Shown in pieces: positions 25,713-34,688 of a stretch of 64,000 nucleotides of DNA. Source of the DNA: Chlamydiales bacterium (lineage in GTDB: Bacteria; Chlamydiota; Chlamydiia; Chlamydiales; Simkaniaceae); NCBI GenBank assembly GCA_024233395.1, contig JACKPR010000003.1, forward strand, positions 124,001-188,000, written 5' to 3'. The first letter of the stretch is position 1. Each line of letters opens with the position of its first letter. Below the pieces are notes generated by a model, which did no database searches, was not told where the DNA came from, and saw only the letters and a program-made list of their open reading frames with translations. Position numbers and translations under genes: made by a program.

Positions 25713-26864
25713 TTATGCGGCTTTATGGTGGATTACGGCTTTAGCGAACTTCTGCCAGGATTCCCACTCGGTATGAAGGTTTTTTTCGAGAATTTTTAAC
25801 TTATTTTTTAGAGATTTAAGTTGGCTTTTACAAATCCCTTCTTTTTTCGAGGTATTATACTCTGTAGCAAGGGCTTTCATTTCAGAAAGTTTACTTAGAA
25901 GGTCATCGGTTAAGTTCTCAATTCTTTGTTCTAGAGACTTTTTGTTATCAAACCAGAGTGTTTTAAGCTTAGCAGTCAGCTCTTCTTTGGTTTCGATGAC
26001 CATTCGTTCTTTGATACGATAAGGATTGATCCGTCTGAGACCTGTTGCAAGATGAAGTTTGCTAAGGGTCCAAATAACCCATTTAGAGGGATCAAAATGA
26101 TACCATTTGATTCCATTGCGGTAATCATTTGCAAAGGTATGGTGATAATTATGATACCCTTCACCAAAGGTGACTAGGGAAATGAGATAATTATCAACGG
26201 CGGTATGTTCTTGGCTAAAGGACTGAGATCCCCATGTGTGAGCGATAGAGTTAATAAACCATGTAAAGTGATGGAGAAAAAAGAGGCGGATTCCCCAGGT
26301 AATCACAAGAGCTCCTAAGTAGTCGTTTAAAAGATACCCGACACAAAGAGTCACAATCACGTTTGTTAGGACCATGAGAAGGCCATAATATTTGTGTTGG
26401 AATAGGACAAGCTTGTTGCGGTAAAGATCAGCAACGACTTTTTGATCAAGAGGTTCTGTTTTCCGAAATAGCCAAAACATATGGGCATGCATGAATCCTT
26501 TCTTGATGGAATAAGGATCACGATCTGTATCAACAAAAGCATGATGTCTTCGGTGGTCGCATGACCATTTCAAAGCACTTCCTTGAGTTGCCATTGAGCC
26601 AAAAAAGAGAATAACTGCTTCGACATATTTATTTGTTTTGAATGTTGAATGAGAATAGAGGCGGTGATAACCGACAGTAACCGCAAGGCCGGAGATGTAA
26701 AGAATGATTGCAGCAGCTATGAAGAGAGAGCCACTAGGAGAGTAGTGGAAAAAGTAAAAGGGGAGTCCGATCAAAAGAGCTAAGTGGTATCCGATAATGT
26801 ATATAGAAACAGTCCATTCTATTTTATTTTTTTTCAAAATAATTCCTTGGTTAAGTTCACTCAC
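25713..26864 (-). CDS. Acyl-CoA desaturase-type fatty acid desaturase with C-terminal coiled coil
   Basis: The three His boxes of membrane di-iron desaturases are present: HRLYSH (67-72), HRRHH (104-108) and HNYHH (238-242), with four or five hydrophobic spans, so the protein should introduce a cis double bond (delta-9 type) into an acyl-CoA or lipid acyl chain at the membrane. About 90 residues beyond the catalytic domain (from about 295) form a Lys/Glu-rich coiled coil not typical of the enzyme. The gene lies 45 bp upstream of valS and 46 bp downstream of pknD, probably in one transcript. Electron donor not in the window. Confidence 0.9.
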   Translation of the reverse strand: MSELNQGIILKKNKIEWTVSIYIIGYHLALLIGLPFYFFHYSPSGSLFIAAAIILYISGLAVTVGYHRLYSHSTFKTNKYVEAVILFFGSMATQGSALKWSCDHRRHHAFVDTDRDPYSIKKGFMHAHMFWLFRKTEPLDQKVVADLYRNKLVLFQHKYYGLLMVLTNVIVTLCVGYLLNDYLGALVITWGIRLFFLHHFTWFINSIAHTWGSQSFSQEHTAVDNYLISLVTFGEGYHNYHHTFANDYRNGIKWYHFDPSKWVIWTLSKLHLATGLRRINPYRIKERMVIETKEELTAKLKTLWFDNKKSLEQRIENLTDDLLSKLSEMKALATEYNTSKKEGICKSQLKSLKNKLKILEKNLHTEWESWQKFAKAVIHHKAA

Positions 26865-26910
26865 CTTAGGTGAGCAAGGTCACAGCTAATCCTGCAGAGT
26901 GCCCGATTTC

Positions 26911-29754
26911 TTAGATAAAGTTAAGAGGAATCTCATATTTTGAAAATTCTTTTTGAATCATCCCTTCATATTGGGCTGCTTTTCGAGGTTTACCGAGACA
27001 GGTGTAATAGAGGGAAAGCTGCTTAAAAAGTTGAACTTTTTCCCAGAAAAAAGCTTGTTTAAACCAAGCATTTTCCAATGTAATATGATTTTTTAAGAAA
27101 TAGCCAAGGAAAGTTGGAGAGCGAGGGAAAGAGGTTTCTATAAGAGTGTCAAAATGAGCAAGAGCAGCTTCTTCACCTTCTGCTCTAGCAAGATAACATC
27201 CTTGAAGGAGGAAATAAAGGGAAGAGGTCTCATGAATAGGCTTTCCTTCAAGAAGCTTTCGAGGTTCTCTCTTTTTTCCCGAAAGAAGAAGCGCCCAAAT
27301 ATAAAGTTCTTCAAATTGTTTAAAGCTTTCTAAATAGGGAAGAAGTTTTGGTGCTTCCTCTTGTGTAAGGCCTTGATTAAAAAGAGAGTAAAGGAGTCGA
27401 TCACTTGCTTTCTCCTTGATAAGGTCAAGCTTTTGAGGAAGAGAGACATTATCGATAGCAATTTCATAAAGATTTTTAAAAAGGAGAAATTCAGGATCTG
27501 ATTCATTGCGGTATTTGACGCGGATAATAAAATCAATCAGCTTTGGGTATCCTAGTTCAAATAATGCTAAGAGGCCATTTTCTAAGAGGGTTAATCGGTG
27601 CTTAAATGTTTCAGGAATATTTTGGATGAGTTCATATAGACTTCCTGGACGTGCAAGCCAAAATGAAAGGAGGATTGATAAGGATAAATGTTCTTCTGCT
27701 TCCGATGAAAAATTTGGAGGGATTTGGATAAAGGGAAGGTCTTCCCAGCTTAACTTTAGATTTCGTGTCAGTCGATCGGTCTCTGCCAAATTATAAATAC
27801 GTGGAACATGGCGAAGGGTAAGCAATGTAAAGGCATAGGCTCCAATCCGATCTTTTTGTGCCGTTTCATGGAGGCGAAAGAGAATATGTTCATCGAGAAC
27901 ATAGCGCAGAGGGTGTTTGGGAAACTTGCGGGCCGCAAGCTCTAAACACTTGATCTCTTCTTCTAAATTATCTTCGGCTTGATAAACAAGAGATTTTCCA
28001 AGATATTCAATAGGTCCGCCAGGAGTTTTATGAAGGAGCTCAAATTCATCAAGAGCTTGCGCAAAAAACTCTTTCGCTTTTCCTTTTTTTGTTTTTCCTT
28101 GTTCAATAAGTGTAAATCCTGCACGAAAAGTTGCTTCCCTCCCTTCAGGACGTCCTTTGAATGAATGGGCAATGCGGCGGTATTCCATGAGAGCACGACT
28201 ATAATCTCCGCTTAGAAGAAAGGCATCAGGAACAGATAGGCAATTGACGAGTACATTTTGACTTCCTGTTGAAAGATGAATAGGGGAAATTTCAAATTCT
28301 GTATCTTTTGAAGCAAGCCCAAAATGTCCCCCAACAATGGGGACATGGCTGATATAGGTAAGCTTGAGTTCATCATTGATCAAAAGACGCAAGGTATTGT
28401 CTTGTTTTTCTATAGCTATTGTATAGGTTTCATCGGGTTCTAATGAAATATTATCGACGCGCGAAACTTCAACATTATCGCGGAATAGCTTGACACCTGG
28501 GTTTCCTTTTGATCCTATCCAAATAAGATATCCTTTTTCTAATCCTTCGCGTCCACTATTGCTGGGAACACACATCATAAAGCCGATGCCTCCACCTTCC
28601 TCTTGAATTCTCACCTCCGCTTGAATTTGAATATTTCCAGAGTAAGATTCTTTTGAGAGCATTAAAAGAACCCATTCCGTGACTCCAGCGTATCGAGAAA
28701 TTGCCATTTGTTTTGTAAGCATGACACTTTCTTGGAATTCCCAGTTTGCAGAGTTGTGAATATCAAACTGATCAGTAGGAATCCAATCGGGACGTCCTTG
28801 AATATAGCGTTCTAGGTCTGTGATAATTTCTCGGACAGATTGGTAACGCTTATCTGTATCTGGATGAAGACATTTCAAAGTAATGCGAGAAAGTTGTTGG
28901 GTAATTTCTCGATAAGGGGCAATATCTTGAGGATCTTTGGGTGGCTCAGGACCATTTTTGTTTAGAATATTGCGCCATTCTTTAATGTTTCCAGGTCTTT
29001 TATATGGAACTTCGAGAGTTAACATGAAGTGTAGAATGACCCCTAAAGAATAAATATCGGATTGTATGCTTGCAGGATGGGCAAAAGCTCGTTCAGGAGC
29101 CATGTATTCAATCGTTCCTGCTGCTCCCCGAGGGTTTGTTTTTCCCTTAAGATCTTCCTGACTCGGACTTATCTTTTCATGATTAGCATCGGGGTTATAA
29201 ATCTCTGTAGCAACCCCCCAGTCCAAGATTGTTACTTCATTGTACTTTCCTATGATGATATTTTCAGGCTTAAGATCCCGATGAAGAAAACCTTTATCAT
29301 GGGTATGTTCTGTTGCTTGGCAAATATTTAAAAAAGCAAGCATGAGAGAAGGAATCGATCCTCCCATTGTATTTTCAGAATGTCCATGCTCATTTGCCAT
29401 TCTCGTAGCGACGAGAATTTCTTTTAGAGTTTTTCCTTCTAAATAGGGCATTGTGTAATAGAGATCTTCACCATTATCGATGAGATCATAGATGGGGATA
29501 ATAGAAGGATGGGAAAGTTGCGCTGCAATGCGCACCTCTTTTTTGAAACGGCGTCTTGCTGACTCTTTTTCCTTTCTTTTAGGAAGAATCCGTTTAAGAG
29601 CAACCTTTCGACTGCAAACAGGATCTTCAGCTAGAAAAACTTCCCCCATTCCACCAATTCCAATCAAGTCGATGAGTTGATACCGATCTAATTGGATTGG
29701 GAACGAATAGGGAGAAGAGTTCTTCTCGCTTGTTTCTTTATCTTTGTCTTCCAT
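26911..29754 (-). CDS. pknD: Serine/threonine protein kinase PknD
   Basis: The N-terminal 310 residues are a Hanks-type kinase: Gly loop GIGGMGEVF, Lys54 in VALK, catalytic HRDLKPEN (Asp160), a DWG (178-180) where most kinases have DFG, and APER. After it comes a concanavalin/LamG-like beta domain (about 345-500) and a long helical, TPR-like C-terminus. The 947-residue length is close to chlamydial PknD (about 930). DWG is, as far as I recall, the usual form in chlamydial PknD and does not by itself mean inactivity. No membrane span is evident. The PP2C phosphatase at 44831 is a plausible partner. Confidence 0.93.
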   Translation of the reverse strand: MEDKDKETSEKNSSPYSFPIQLDRYQLIDLIGIGGMGEVFLAEDPVCSRKVALKRILPKRKEKESARRRFKKEVRIAAQLSHPSIIPIYDLIDNGEDLYYTMPYLEGKTLKEILVATRMANEHGHSENTMGGSIPSLMLAFLNICQATEHTHDKGFLHRDLKPENIIIGKYNEVTILDWGVATEIYNPDANHEKISPSQEDLKGKTNPRGAAGTIEYMAPERAFAHPASIQSDIYSLGVILHFMLTLEVPYKRPGNIKEWRNILNKNGPEPPKDPQDIAPYREITQQLSRITLKCLHPDTDKRYQSVREIITDLERYIQGRPDWIPTDQFDIHNSANWEFQESVMLTKQMAISRYAGVTEWVLLMLSKESYSGNIQIQAEVRIQEEGGGIGFMMCVPSNSGREGLEKGYLIWIGSKGNPGVKLFRDNVEVSRVDNISLEPDETYTIAIEKQDNTLRLLINDELKLTYISHVPIVGGHFGLASKDTEFEISPIHLSTGSQNVLVNCLSVPDAFLLSGDYSRALMEYRRIAHSFKGRPEGREATFRAGFTLIEQGKTKKGKAKEFFAQALDEFELLHKTPGGPIEYLGKSLVYQAEDNLEEEIKCLELAARKFPKHPLRYVLDEHILFRLHETAQKDRIGAYAFTLLTLRHVPRIYNLAETDRLTRNLKLSWEDLPFIQIPPNFSSEAEEHLSLSILLSFWLARPGSLYELIQNIPETFKHRLTLLENGLLALFELGYPKLIDFIIRVKYRNESDPEFLLFKNLYEIAIDNVSLPQKLDLIKEKASDRLLYSLFNQGLTQEEAPKLLPYLESFKQFEELYIWALLLSGKKREPRKLLEGKPIHETSSLYFLLQGCYLARAEGEEAALAHFDTLIETSFPRSPTFLGYFLKNHITLENAWFKQAFFWEKVQLFKQLSLYYTCLGKPRKAAQYEGMIQKEFSKYEIPLNFI

Positions 29755-29819
29755 TCCTGCGAATGTAGCAAAAATTTTCCTCTTTATTCAATTGAAAAAT
29801 AGTGATACGATTCGATCTT

Positions 29820-30824
29820 ATGTCAAAAAGAGAAATTATCTTAACAGGAGATCGGCCTACAGGCCCTCTACATCTTGGCCACTTTGTCGGATCCCTTCGT
29901 TCCCGAGTTGAACTTCAAAATATTCATGATCAATATGTGATGATTGCTGATCTTCAGGCGTTGACTGATCATGCAAAAGAGTCTCAAAAGGTCCATGATA
30001 GTGTTCTCCAAGTAGCTCTAGATTATTTAGCAGTTGGGATTGATCCTGCAAAAACGACGATTTTTATCCAATCCTTGATTCCTGCTCTTTCAGAGCTAAC
30101 CATGTATTACCTTAACTTGGTCACTTGGAATCGCCTAAAGCATAATCCGACAGTTAAACAAGAAATTGTTCAAAAAGGATTTGGAGAAAGTGTTCCTGCT
30201 GGGTTCATGACCTATCCCGTTTCCCAAGCTGCTGATATCACCGCCTTTAAAGCGACCCTAGTTCCCGTCGGCGAAGATCAAAAGCCCATGATTGAGCAGA
30301 CAAATGAAATCGTTCGCGCGTTCAATAGAACTTATAAGACCGATGTTCTTGTAGAAGCAAAGGCTCTTATTCCCCAAATTGCGCGCCTTCCTGGAATAGA
30401 CGGTCAAGCAAAAATGGGAAAATCTTTGGGTAACGCTATTTTCCTCTCAGATACTCCAGACCAAGTTTCTAAGAAGGTGAAGAAGATGTATACCGATCCC
30501 GGTCATCTTCGCATTGAAGATCCCGGTAAAGTGGAAGGGAATCCTGTCTTTAGCTATCTCGATGCATTTGGTACAGACCTCGAGAAAATTCAAGAGCTCA
30601 AAGCTCATTATTCGAAAGGAGGTCTTGGAGATGGAACGGTTAAAAAATATCTCCTTGAAGTTCTTTTAGAGTTCTTAGAGCCTATTCATAAAAAGCGCTC
30701 AGAATATGAAAAAGATTCGGGTGCTGTGATGGAGTTTTTGCGCAAAGGGACTGAAAAAGCAAATGAAACCGCTTCAAAAACCCTTTCCGAAGTCAAAGAA
30801 GCCGTTGGCATTCTTTATTTTTAG
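29820..30824 (+). CDS. trpS: Tryptophan--tRNA ligase
   Basis: This class I synthetase charges tRNA-Trp. It has the opening LTGDRPTGPLHLGHFVGSL (HLGH as the HIGH motif), the GEDQKPMIEQTNEI segment and KMGKSLGNAI as the KMSKS motif. I choose ATG 29820 (MSKREIIL, 334 aa); a GTG at 29802 would add six residues not seen in relatives. It is divergent from pknD with a 65-bp gap and followed 11 bases later by a membrane protein gene. Confidence 0.96.
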   Translation: MSKREIILTGDRPTGPLHLGHFVGSLRSRVELQNIHDQYVMIADLQALTDHAKESQKVHDSVLQVALDYLAVGIDPAKTTIFIQSLIPALSELTMYYLNLVTWNRLKHNPTVKQEIVQKGFGESVPAGFMTYPVSQAADITAFKATLVPVGEDQKPMIEQTNEIVRAFNRTYKTDVLVEAKALIPQIARLPGIDGQAKMGKSLGNAIFLSDTPDQVSKKVKKMYTDPGHLRIEDPGKVEGNPVFSYLDAFGTDLEKIQELKAHYSKGGLGDGTVKKYLLEVLLEFLEPIHKKRSEYEKDSGAVMEFLRKGTEKANETASKTLSEVKEAVGILYF

Positions 30825-30835
30825 GGTGTGCTTAT

Positions 30836-31303
30836 ATGGCCCCCTTTAAAAAAGACTGGAAATATTACTTAGGAATGACATTTCTAGTCTTAAGTTTTCT
30901 CATTCCTGCAATTGGATTTGTCTTCCCTTTTCTTGGGCTTCCTACAACACTCGCTGCGACACTTGTTGGAATCTTTACTGTTGGTATTCCTGAAGTGATG
31001 ATTATCCTGGCTGTTCTTTGCTTAGGCAAGGAGACCTTTAACTATTACAAACAGAAGATCTTTAAAAAGAGAAAAGGGCAGTCAAAGCCTGTATCGAAAT
31101 TTCGCTATTATTTTGGCTTGGTGATTTTTCTTGCAAGTCCGATTCCGCTGTATATGAATGGGTATTCTCCTGATCTTCTTCCTAATGAGGGGCGCCACTA
31201 TATTTTGATGGCAGGTGATTTTGCCTTTGTCCTGAGCTTTTTCATCCTAGGTGGAGGGTTTTGGGAGAAAATCAAAGCACTTTTTCGCTGGGACTCTCAA
31301 TAA
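30836..31303 (+). CDS. Four-span membrane protein (transporter-suffix-like)
   Basis: The 155-residue product has two pairs of hydrophobic spans (about 13-30, 38-62, 88-106, 124-143) separated by a basic loop (KKRKGQSKPVSKF). The opening W-K-Y-Y-L-G-M-x-F and the second W/F-R-Y-Y-F-G unit indicate an internal duplication. This arrangement resembles small proteins annotated as transporter suffix domain proteins, but that is an impression. It follows trpS closely and is probably co-transcribed. Function unknown. Confidence 0.65.
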   Translation: MAPFKKDWKYYLGMTFLVLSFLIPAIGFVFPFLGLPTTLAATLVGIFTVGIPEVMIILAVLCLGKETFNYYKQKIFKKRKGQSKPVSKFRYYFGLVIFLASPIPLYMNGYSPDLLPNEGRHYILMAGDFAFVLSFFILGGGFWEKIKALFRWDSQ

Positions 31304-31324
31304 ATTTCTTTATAAATTCTAATG

Positions 31325-31353
31325 TTGAAAAAATTCCAAGTTTTCTCTATGAT
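31325..31353 (+). promoter_or_regulatory. Predicted promoter of the first lipase-like gene
   Basis: TTGAAA (31325-31330), 17 bases, TATGAT (31348-31353), 26 bases before the ATG at 31380. AAGGA precedes the start codon. Confidence 0.6.
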
Positions 31354-31379
31354 TTCCTCCGAAAAGTTTAAGGAATATC

Positions 31380-33017
31380 ATGGTAGATGCAATTTCAAAC
31401 AGCCCTGTCGAGGATGGGGTAATGATCCTAGAAGCTCCGATTGAACTACCCGCTGAAGAAAAGGTAAAAAAAGAAGAAGTTTCCGAAAAGGTTTGTTCAA
31501 GCGATCGATTAAAAACATTCCTTAACAATGGGGGGCGCAAAGAAGCTTATAGGCACCTTTTAATCACTCTCTATGGAAAAAAGTTAACCCAGCGCGCCTT
31601 TCCAAAACAATGGGAAGGAACCCTGTCAAGGGATCATTGCATAGAAATCTTGGAGCGGATTGGACAATCGATTACTCTAGATGATTTAGAAGAATATTAT
31701 GCAGAACTCAAGAGTGGGACGATTAAAAGCGAAGTTTTAAAGCATGCAATGGTTCCCTATCTACGCATGTGGTGGGCAGGAAGTGTGAGAGATCTTCCTC
31801 CCTATTGGATGAAGCATTTTCTTGCTCTTTTTCGAGATCCAATAAAAGAGATGAAGCTTGAGATCAATCTTGGAAAAACGAGTTATATTGATCGTGAAGC
31901 AACCATTTATACGCATTATTCTCATAAGTTAAAACACCTCCAAGAAAAAGGAGACAGGACACGTCCTGAATTTTTTTATGCTGCACCAGAGCTTTTAGCT
32001 AGATCGATTCCTTATGCAAATCCTCGTAGTGTTTTTGATGGGGCTATTATTCCTGTTTTTAACCAAGAGTTAGGTCGGGAAGTTTTTTATACTTTAAAAG
32101 GTCAGATCCATGATAATGGGCTTCACGCCTACCTTTTTGTTCCTATTGAGAAAGGAGAGAACCTTTCTGCCCAACTCCTTTTCCGAGGAACCAATGGTTA
32201 TGCAAGTGTAGGACGCGATATTGATTCAAAAGGTATTGGAAAACGGGTCTTTGCAGCAAATGCTCATAAAATCGAGCATTTGATTAAGAAAGCAAATGTA
32301 AGCAAGATAGAAGTCGTTGGACATTCTCTTGGGGCGGCGGATGCTCAAAGAGCTGTTGCTCTTTTTGTCGACCCATTAAGAAAATTTGATTTTAAGGAGA
32401 TTTCCCTTTTTGCTTTTTGTGCACCCCGTCTTGAAATTGAAACAGTCAATCAATGGAAGGCTGACCTTAAAACACTCGCAGAGAAAAATAACCATCCTAT
32501 TATTCGACTCAATTTAGCTTATCATCCATGGGATGCAGTCACTTGGACAGGGGATGCTTATTTATCGGGAGCAGAGCTTGATTTTATCTATACAAATTAT
32601 CTGATTGTCAATTCAGAATCAGGAGTATTGCAAACCCCTGCGCATCACACAACTCCGTTCTTTTTGGATGGGAACTTTAACTTTGATGTGGATGGTAGAA
32701 CGTTTGAATTGCGAAAGAGTTTCCCCAATAGTGATTTATCTGCTGAGCTTCAAAAGCTTGAAGAAATTAAGAATTCATGGCAGTGGTTGCGTGGGGTAAA
32801 AAGCTACTTTGTAAAAGTTGAATCCAAAGAAGAAGTGGAAAAACGAATTGAAGAGATGAAGGAACATCAAGCTGAGATCAGCATGATGGAAAAAGGAGGA
32901 TCACAACATTCTTGGATGGTTTATTCTGGATGGAGTACGGTTCGATATACCGTTCAGCCTGTTGTTTATTATACCTTTGAAGGAATCCGCACTTTTGGAA
33001 AGTGGTGGGGAGGGTAA
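31380..33017 (+). CDS. Lipase class 3-like protein (545 aa)
   Basis: The central part is a lipase-3 alpha/beta hydrolase: the oxyanion strand LLFRGTNG (268-273 region) and the nucleophile elbow VVGHSLGAADAQ with Ser316. A downstream Asp (in HPWDAVTWTGD) and His residues (HHTTPFFLDG) are candidates for the rest of the triad. About 260 residues precede the domain, beginning with an acidic low-complexity stretch (9-40), and a coiled-coil-like tail follows. No signal peptide is present. It has its own promoter and a 3' hairpin. A second, divergent lipase-3 gene follows at 33281; both are candidate secreted effectors by architecture only. Confidence 0.8.
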   Translation: MVDAISNSPVEDGVMILEAPIELPAEEKVKKEEVSEKVCSSDRLKTFLNNGGRKEAYRHLLITLYGKKLTQRAFPKQWEGTLSRDHCIEILERIGQSITLDDLEEYYAELKSGTIKSEVLKHAMVPYLRMWWAGSVRDLPPYWMKHFLALFRDPIKEMKLEINLGKTSYIDREATIYTHYSHKLKHLQEKGDRTRPEFFYAAPELLARSIPYANPRSVFDGAIIPVFNQELGREVFYTLKGQIHDNGLHAYLFVPIEKGENLSAQLLFRGTNGYASVGRDIDSKGIGKRVFAANAHKIEHLIKKANVSKIEVVGHSLGAADAQRAVALFVDPLRKFDFKEISLFAFCAPRLEIETVNQWKADLKTLAEKNNHPIIRLNLAYHPWDAVTWTGDAYLSGAELDFIYTNYLIVNSESGVLQTPAHHTTPFFLDGNFNFDVDGRTFELRKSFPNSDLSAELQKLEEIKNSWQWLRGVKSYFVKVESKEEVEKRIEEMKEHQAEISMMEKGGSQHSWMVYSGWSTVRYTVQPVVYYTFEGIRTFGKWWGG

Positions 33018-33035
33018 CCTTTTTTTAAAAAAGGT
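33017..33035 (+). terminator. Palindromic terminator of the first lipase-like gene
   Basis: ACC, seven T, six A, GGT forms a near-perfect palindrome starting at the last base of the stop codon. It can pair as a short hairpin with a T-rich arm. Confidence 0.4.
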
Positions 33036-33050
33036 GACGATGTTTGTGAT

Positions 33051-33213
33051 TATACCCAAACAAATTCAAAAGTTGGTTTTGGGCAACGCGAAAGCTTTCG
33101 AAATTTGCCGATCTTAAATGACCTAATATTAGCAATATGAGGTCATTTAAGATCGACGAATTGCGGTGCTTTGGCGCCGCCGAAAATCCAACTTTTGAAC
33201 TTGTTTGGGTATA
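33051..33213. mobile_element. 163-bp palindromic, MITE-like element
   Basis: Two arms of about 73 bp (33052-33124 and 33140-33212) are inverted copies of each other around a 15-base centre. The outer 25 bases are nearly perfect (terminal core ATACCCAAACAA), the inner 16 bases (GATCTTAAATGACCT region) are perfect, and the middle has diverged with one indel. Both ends are bounded by TA, the target duplicated by IS630/Tc1-mariner elements. It encodes no protein. Whether it is a transposon derivative or another kind of palindrome is not settled; no second copy is in the window. Confidence 0.6.
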
Positions 33214-33214
33214 T

Positions 33215-33264
33215 GAACCTATCCTGAATTAAAGATATTTTTTTTGATTCAGGATAGTTTCATG
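33215..33264. repeat. R2 repeat copy B, two inverted arms
   Basis: AACCTATCCTGAAT (33216-33229) pairs with GATTCAGGATAG and TT (33246 onwards) across a T-rich loop. It directly abuts the palindromic element and ends in CATG, 17 bases before the ATG of the second lipase gene. Confidence 0.6.
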
Positions 33265-33280
33265 TAATGGAGAATAAAAT

Positions 33281-34672
33281 ATGGTATCTGCAATTGAATC
33301 TTCTTCGTCTGACGTCGTTATTAATATAGAAGAAGGTGAAAGTTCACCTAAAAGTGAAAGCACTAGTCCTGGTTCTACAGAATCATTTCAAGAGAATCAA
33401 CAGGAGGTGTCACTGCTTAGCCGGTTTGTTCTTGATCCAATATATGCTATCGGTCGAGGGTTGAAATATACAATTCTTCAACTTGAAAAGTGTGCTGAGA
33501 GTGGCGAGAAATATAAAGGACTCAACCAAGCTCATAAGATGTTTCAGACAATTCGTGGATTGTTTTTTCGAAAACAAGCGTCTGATTCTGGCGTCGCTTT
33601 AGAAGAGGTAGAGCTGATTTCTCAATTCAAAGAGACTTGTGTATTACCTTTAACTTGGTCGAATCATTTAAAAGATTCAGATGAAACCCAGTGGTTAACA
33701 TGCTTAAAAGCCTATGACAAAGAAATATTGGGTCGTATTAATACCTTTTTTAAGCAGTTTGATCGTATTCCTATCAAACATCAGCAAGTCTTTAAAGAAT
33801 ATACAGGTAGTGACTATATTGAGTCTCTTGTTGCACAGACACTATCACAAATTTTAGCTTATTCTGAACACCTTGAGGGACAAACCATTTGTATCCCTAG
33901 AAGCCACGAACAAAAAGTCATCTATACAAACTATACCATCCGGATGCAAAAACTTGGAAATAATGGTGATTTACCGTTGATGATTTTAGCCCCATCTTCA
34001 GAGGATCCTGCAGCTCAACCTTGGGTGATTTGTAGAGGAACCTCTCCTTATTTTGGTTTAAAATCAGGCGTTTCTTCTTCCATTCTTGCTGATGTCAGTC
34101 AACCTGAGGGGCTCGATGAAGCAGTCATTACCTCTCCTAAAAGTCAGAAGATCTTAGATAAGCTTTTTCAAGAGTTTAATGAAAAGGGGCAGAAACCTGT
34201 AATTTGTGGCCATAGTTTAGGGGGTTTTATGATCTCTCTTATGATGATTCATCATCATGATAAGATTGAAAGGGGTTATGGATTTGGTTCCCCTGGAGTC
34301 AGTCGAAAGGCCAAAGAGAAATTCTATGAGCAGCAAATATCCGATGATCGGCTGATCTTTTTTGCAAACTCTGGAGACTTTGTTCCTGTTGCTGGTGAGG
34401 CATTAATAGGAAAGATATTTGAGATTGAAACATCAGATTCCATGATCCGTAAGCATATTGCTATGTCGTTAAATCAAAAAGGGCAAATCTATCGCGTTGA
34501 TAAAAATGCCGAGGAAAATCAAAGAGCAAGACCGTTTGCTAATAAAATACGAGTAGGAGTTGGAAGAATACTCACTAGAAGTATTAAAACAGGTGAAAAG
34601 ATCGAAGATCAAGTCAGGCAGGGGTTAACAAGCATTCATAACCGCTTATTGGCCAATGAAGAGAAAGTATAG
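33281..34672 (+). CDS. Lipase class 3-like protein (463 aa)
   Basis: The alpha/beta hydrolase part shows the oxyanion strand VICRGTSPY (about 249-257), the nucleophile elbow ICGHSLGGFM (Ser312) and a probable acid in NSGDFVPV, with a His in RKHIAM as a candidate third residue. The first 45 residues are Ser/Glu-rich and disordered-looking, and residues 50-240 are helical and not part of the lipase core. No signal peptide. RBS TGGAGA lies 7 bases before ATG 33281. Similar layout to the gene at 31380 suggests an old duplication. The stop codon lies inside an R1 core. Confidence 0.8.
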   Translation: MVSAIESSSSDVVINIEEGESSPKSESTSPGSTESFQENQQEVSLLSRFVLDPIYAIGRGLKYTILQLEKCAESGEKYKGLNQAHKMFQTIRGLFFRKQASDSGVALEEVELISQFKETCVLPLTWSNHLKDSDETQWLTCLKAYDKEILGRINTFFKQFDRIPIKHQQVFKEYTGSDYIESLVAQTLSQILAYSEHLEGQTICIPRSHEQKVIYTNYTIRMQKLGNNGDLPLMILAPSSEDPAAQPWVICRGTSPYFGLKSGVSSSILADVSQPEGLDEAVITSPKSQKILDKLFQEFNEKGQKPVICGHSLGGFMISLMMIHHHDKIERGYGFGSPGVSRKAKEKFYEQQISDDRLIFFANSGDFVPVAGEALIGKIFEIETSDSMIRKHIAMSLNQKGQIYRVDKNAEENQRARPFANKIRVGVGRILTRSIKTGEKIEDQVRQGLTSIHNRLLANEEKV

Positions 34673-34687
34673 CTAAAACTATTTAAA
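34668..34687 (+). repeat. R1 repeat copy overlapping a stop codon
   Basis: The 12-base core TATAGCTAAAAC (34668-34679) is followed by TATTTAAA, where the copies at 15394 and 41046 have ACTTTAAA. The TAG of the lipase-like gene (34670-34672) is part of the core. Confidence 0.55.
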
Positions 34688-34688
34688 T

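Noticed and set aside
27963..28196. Antisense and alternative-frame stretches inside pknD and other long genes
   Set aside because: They are shadows of well-supported coding frames and lack RBS or domain content.
26911..29754. PknD as a pseudokinase because DFG is DWG
   Set aside because: The Asp is kept, HRD and the ATP-binding Lys are intact, and DWG is, as far as I recall, usual in chlamydial PknD.
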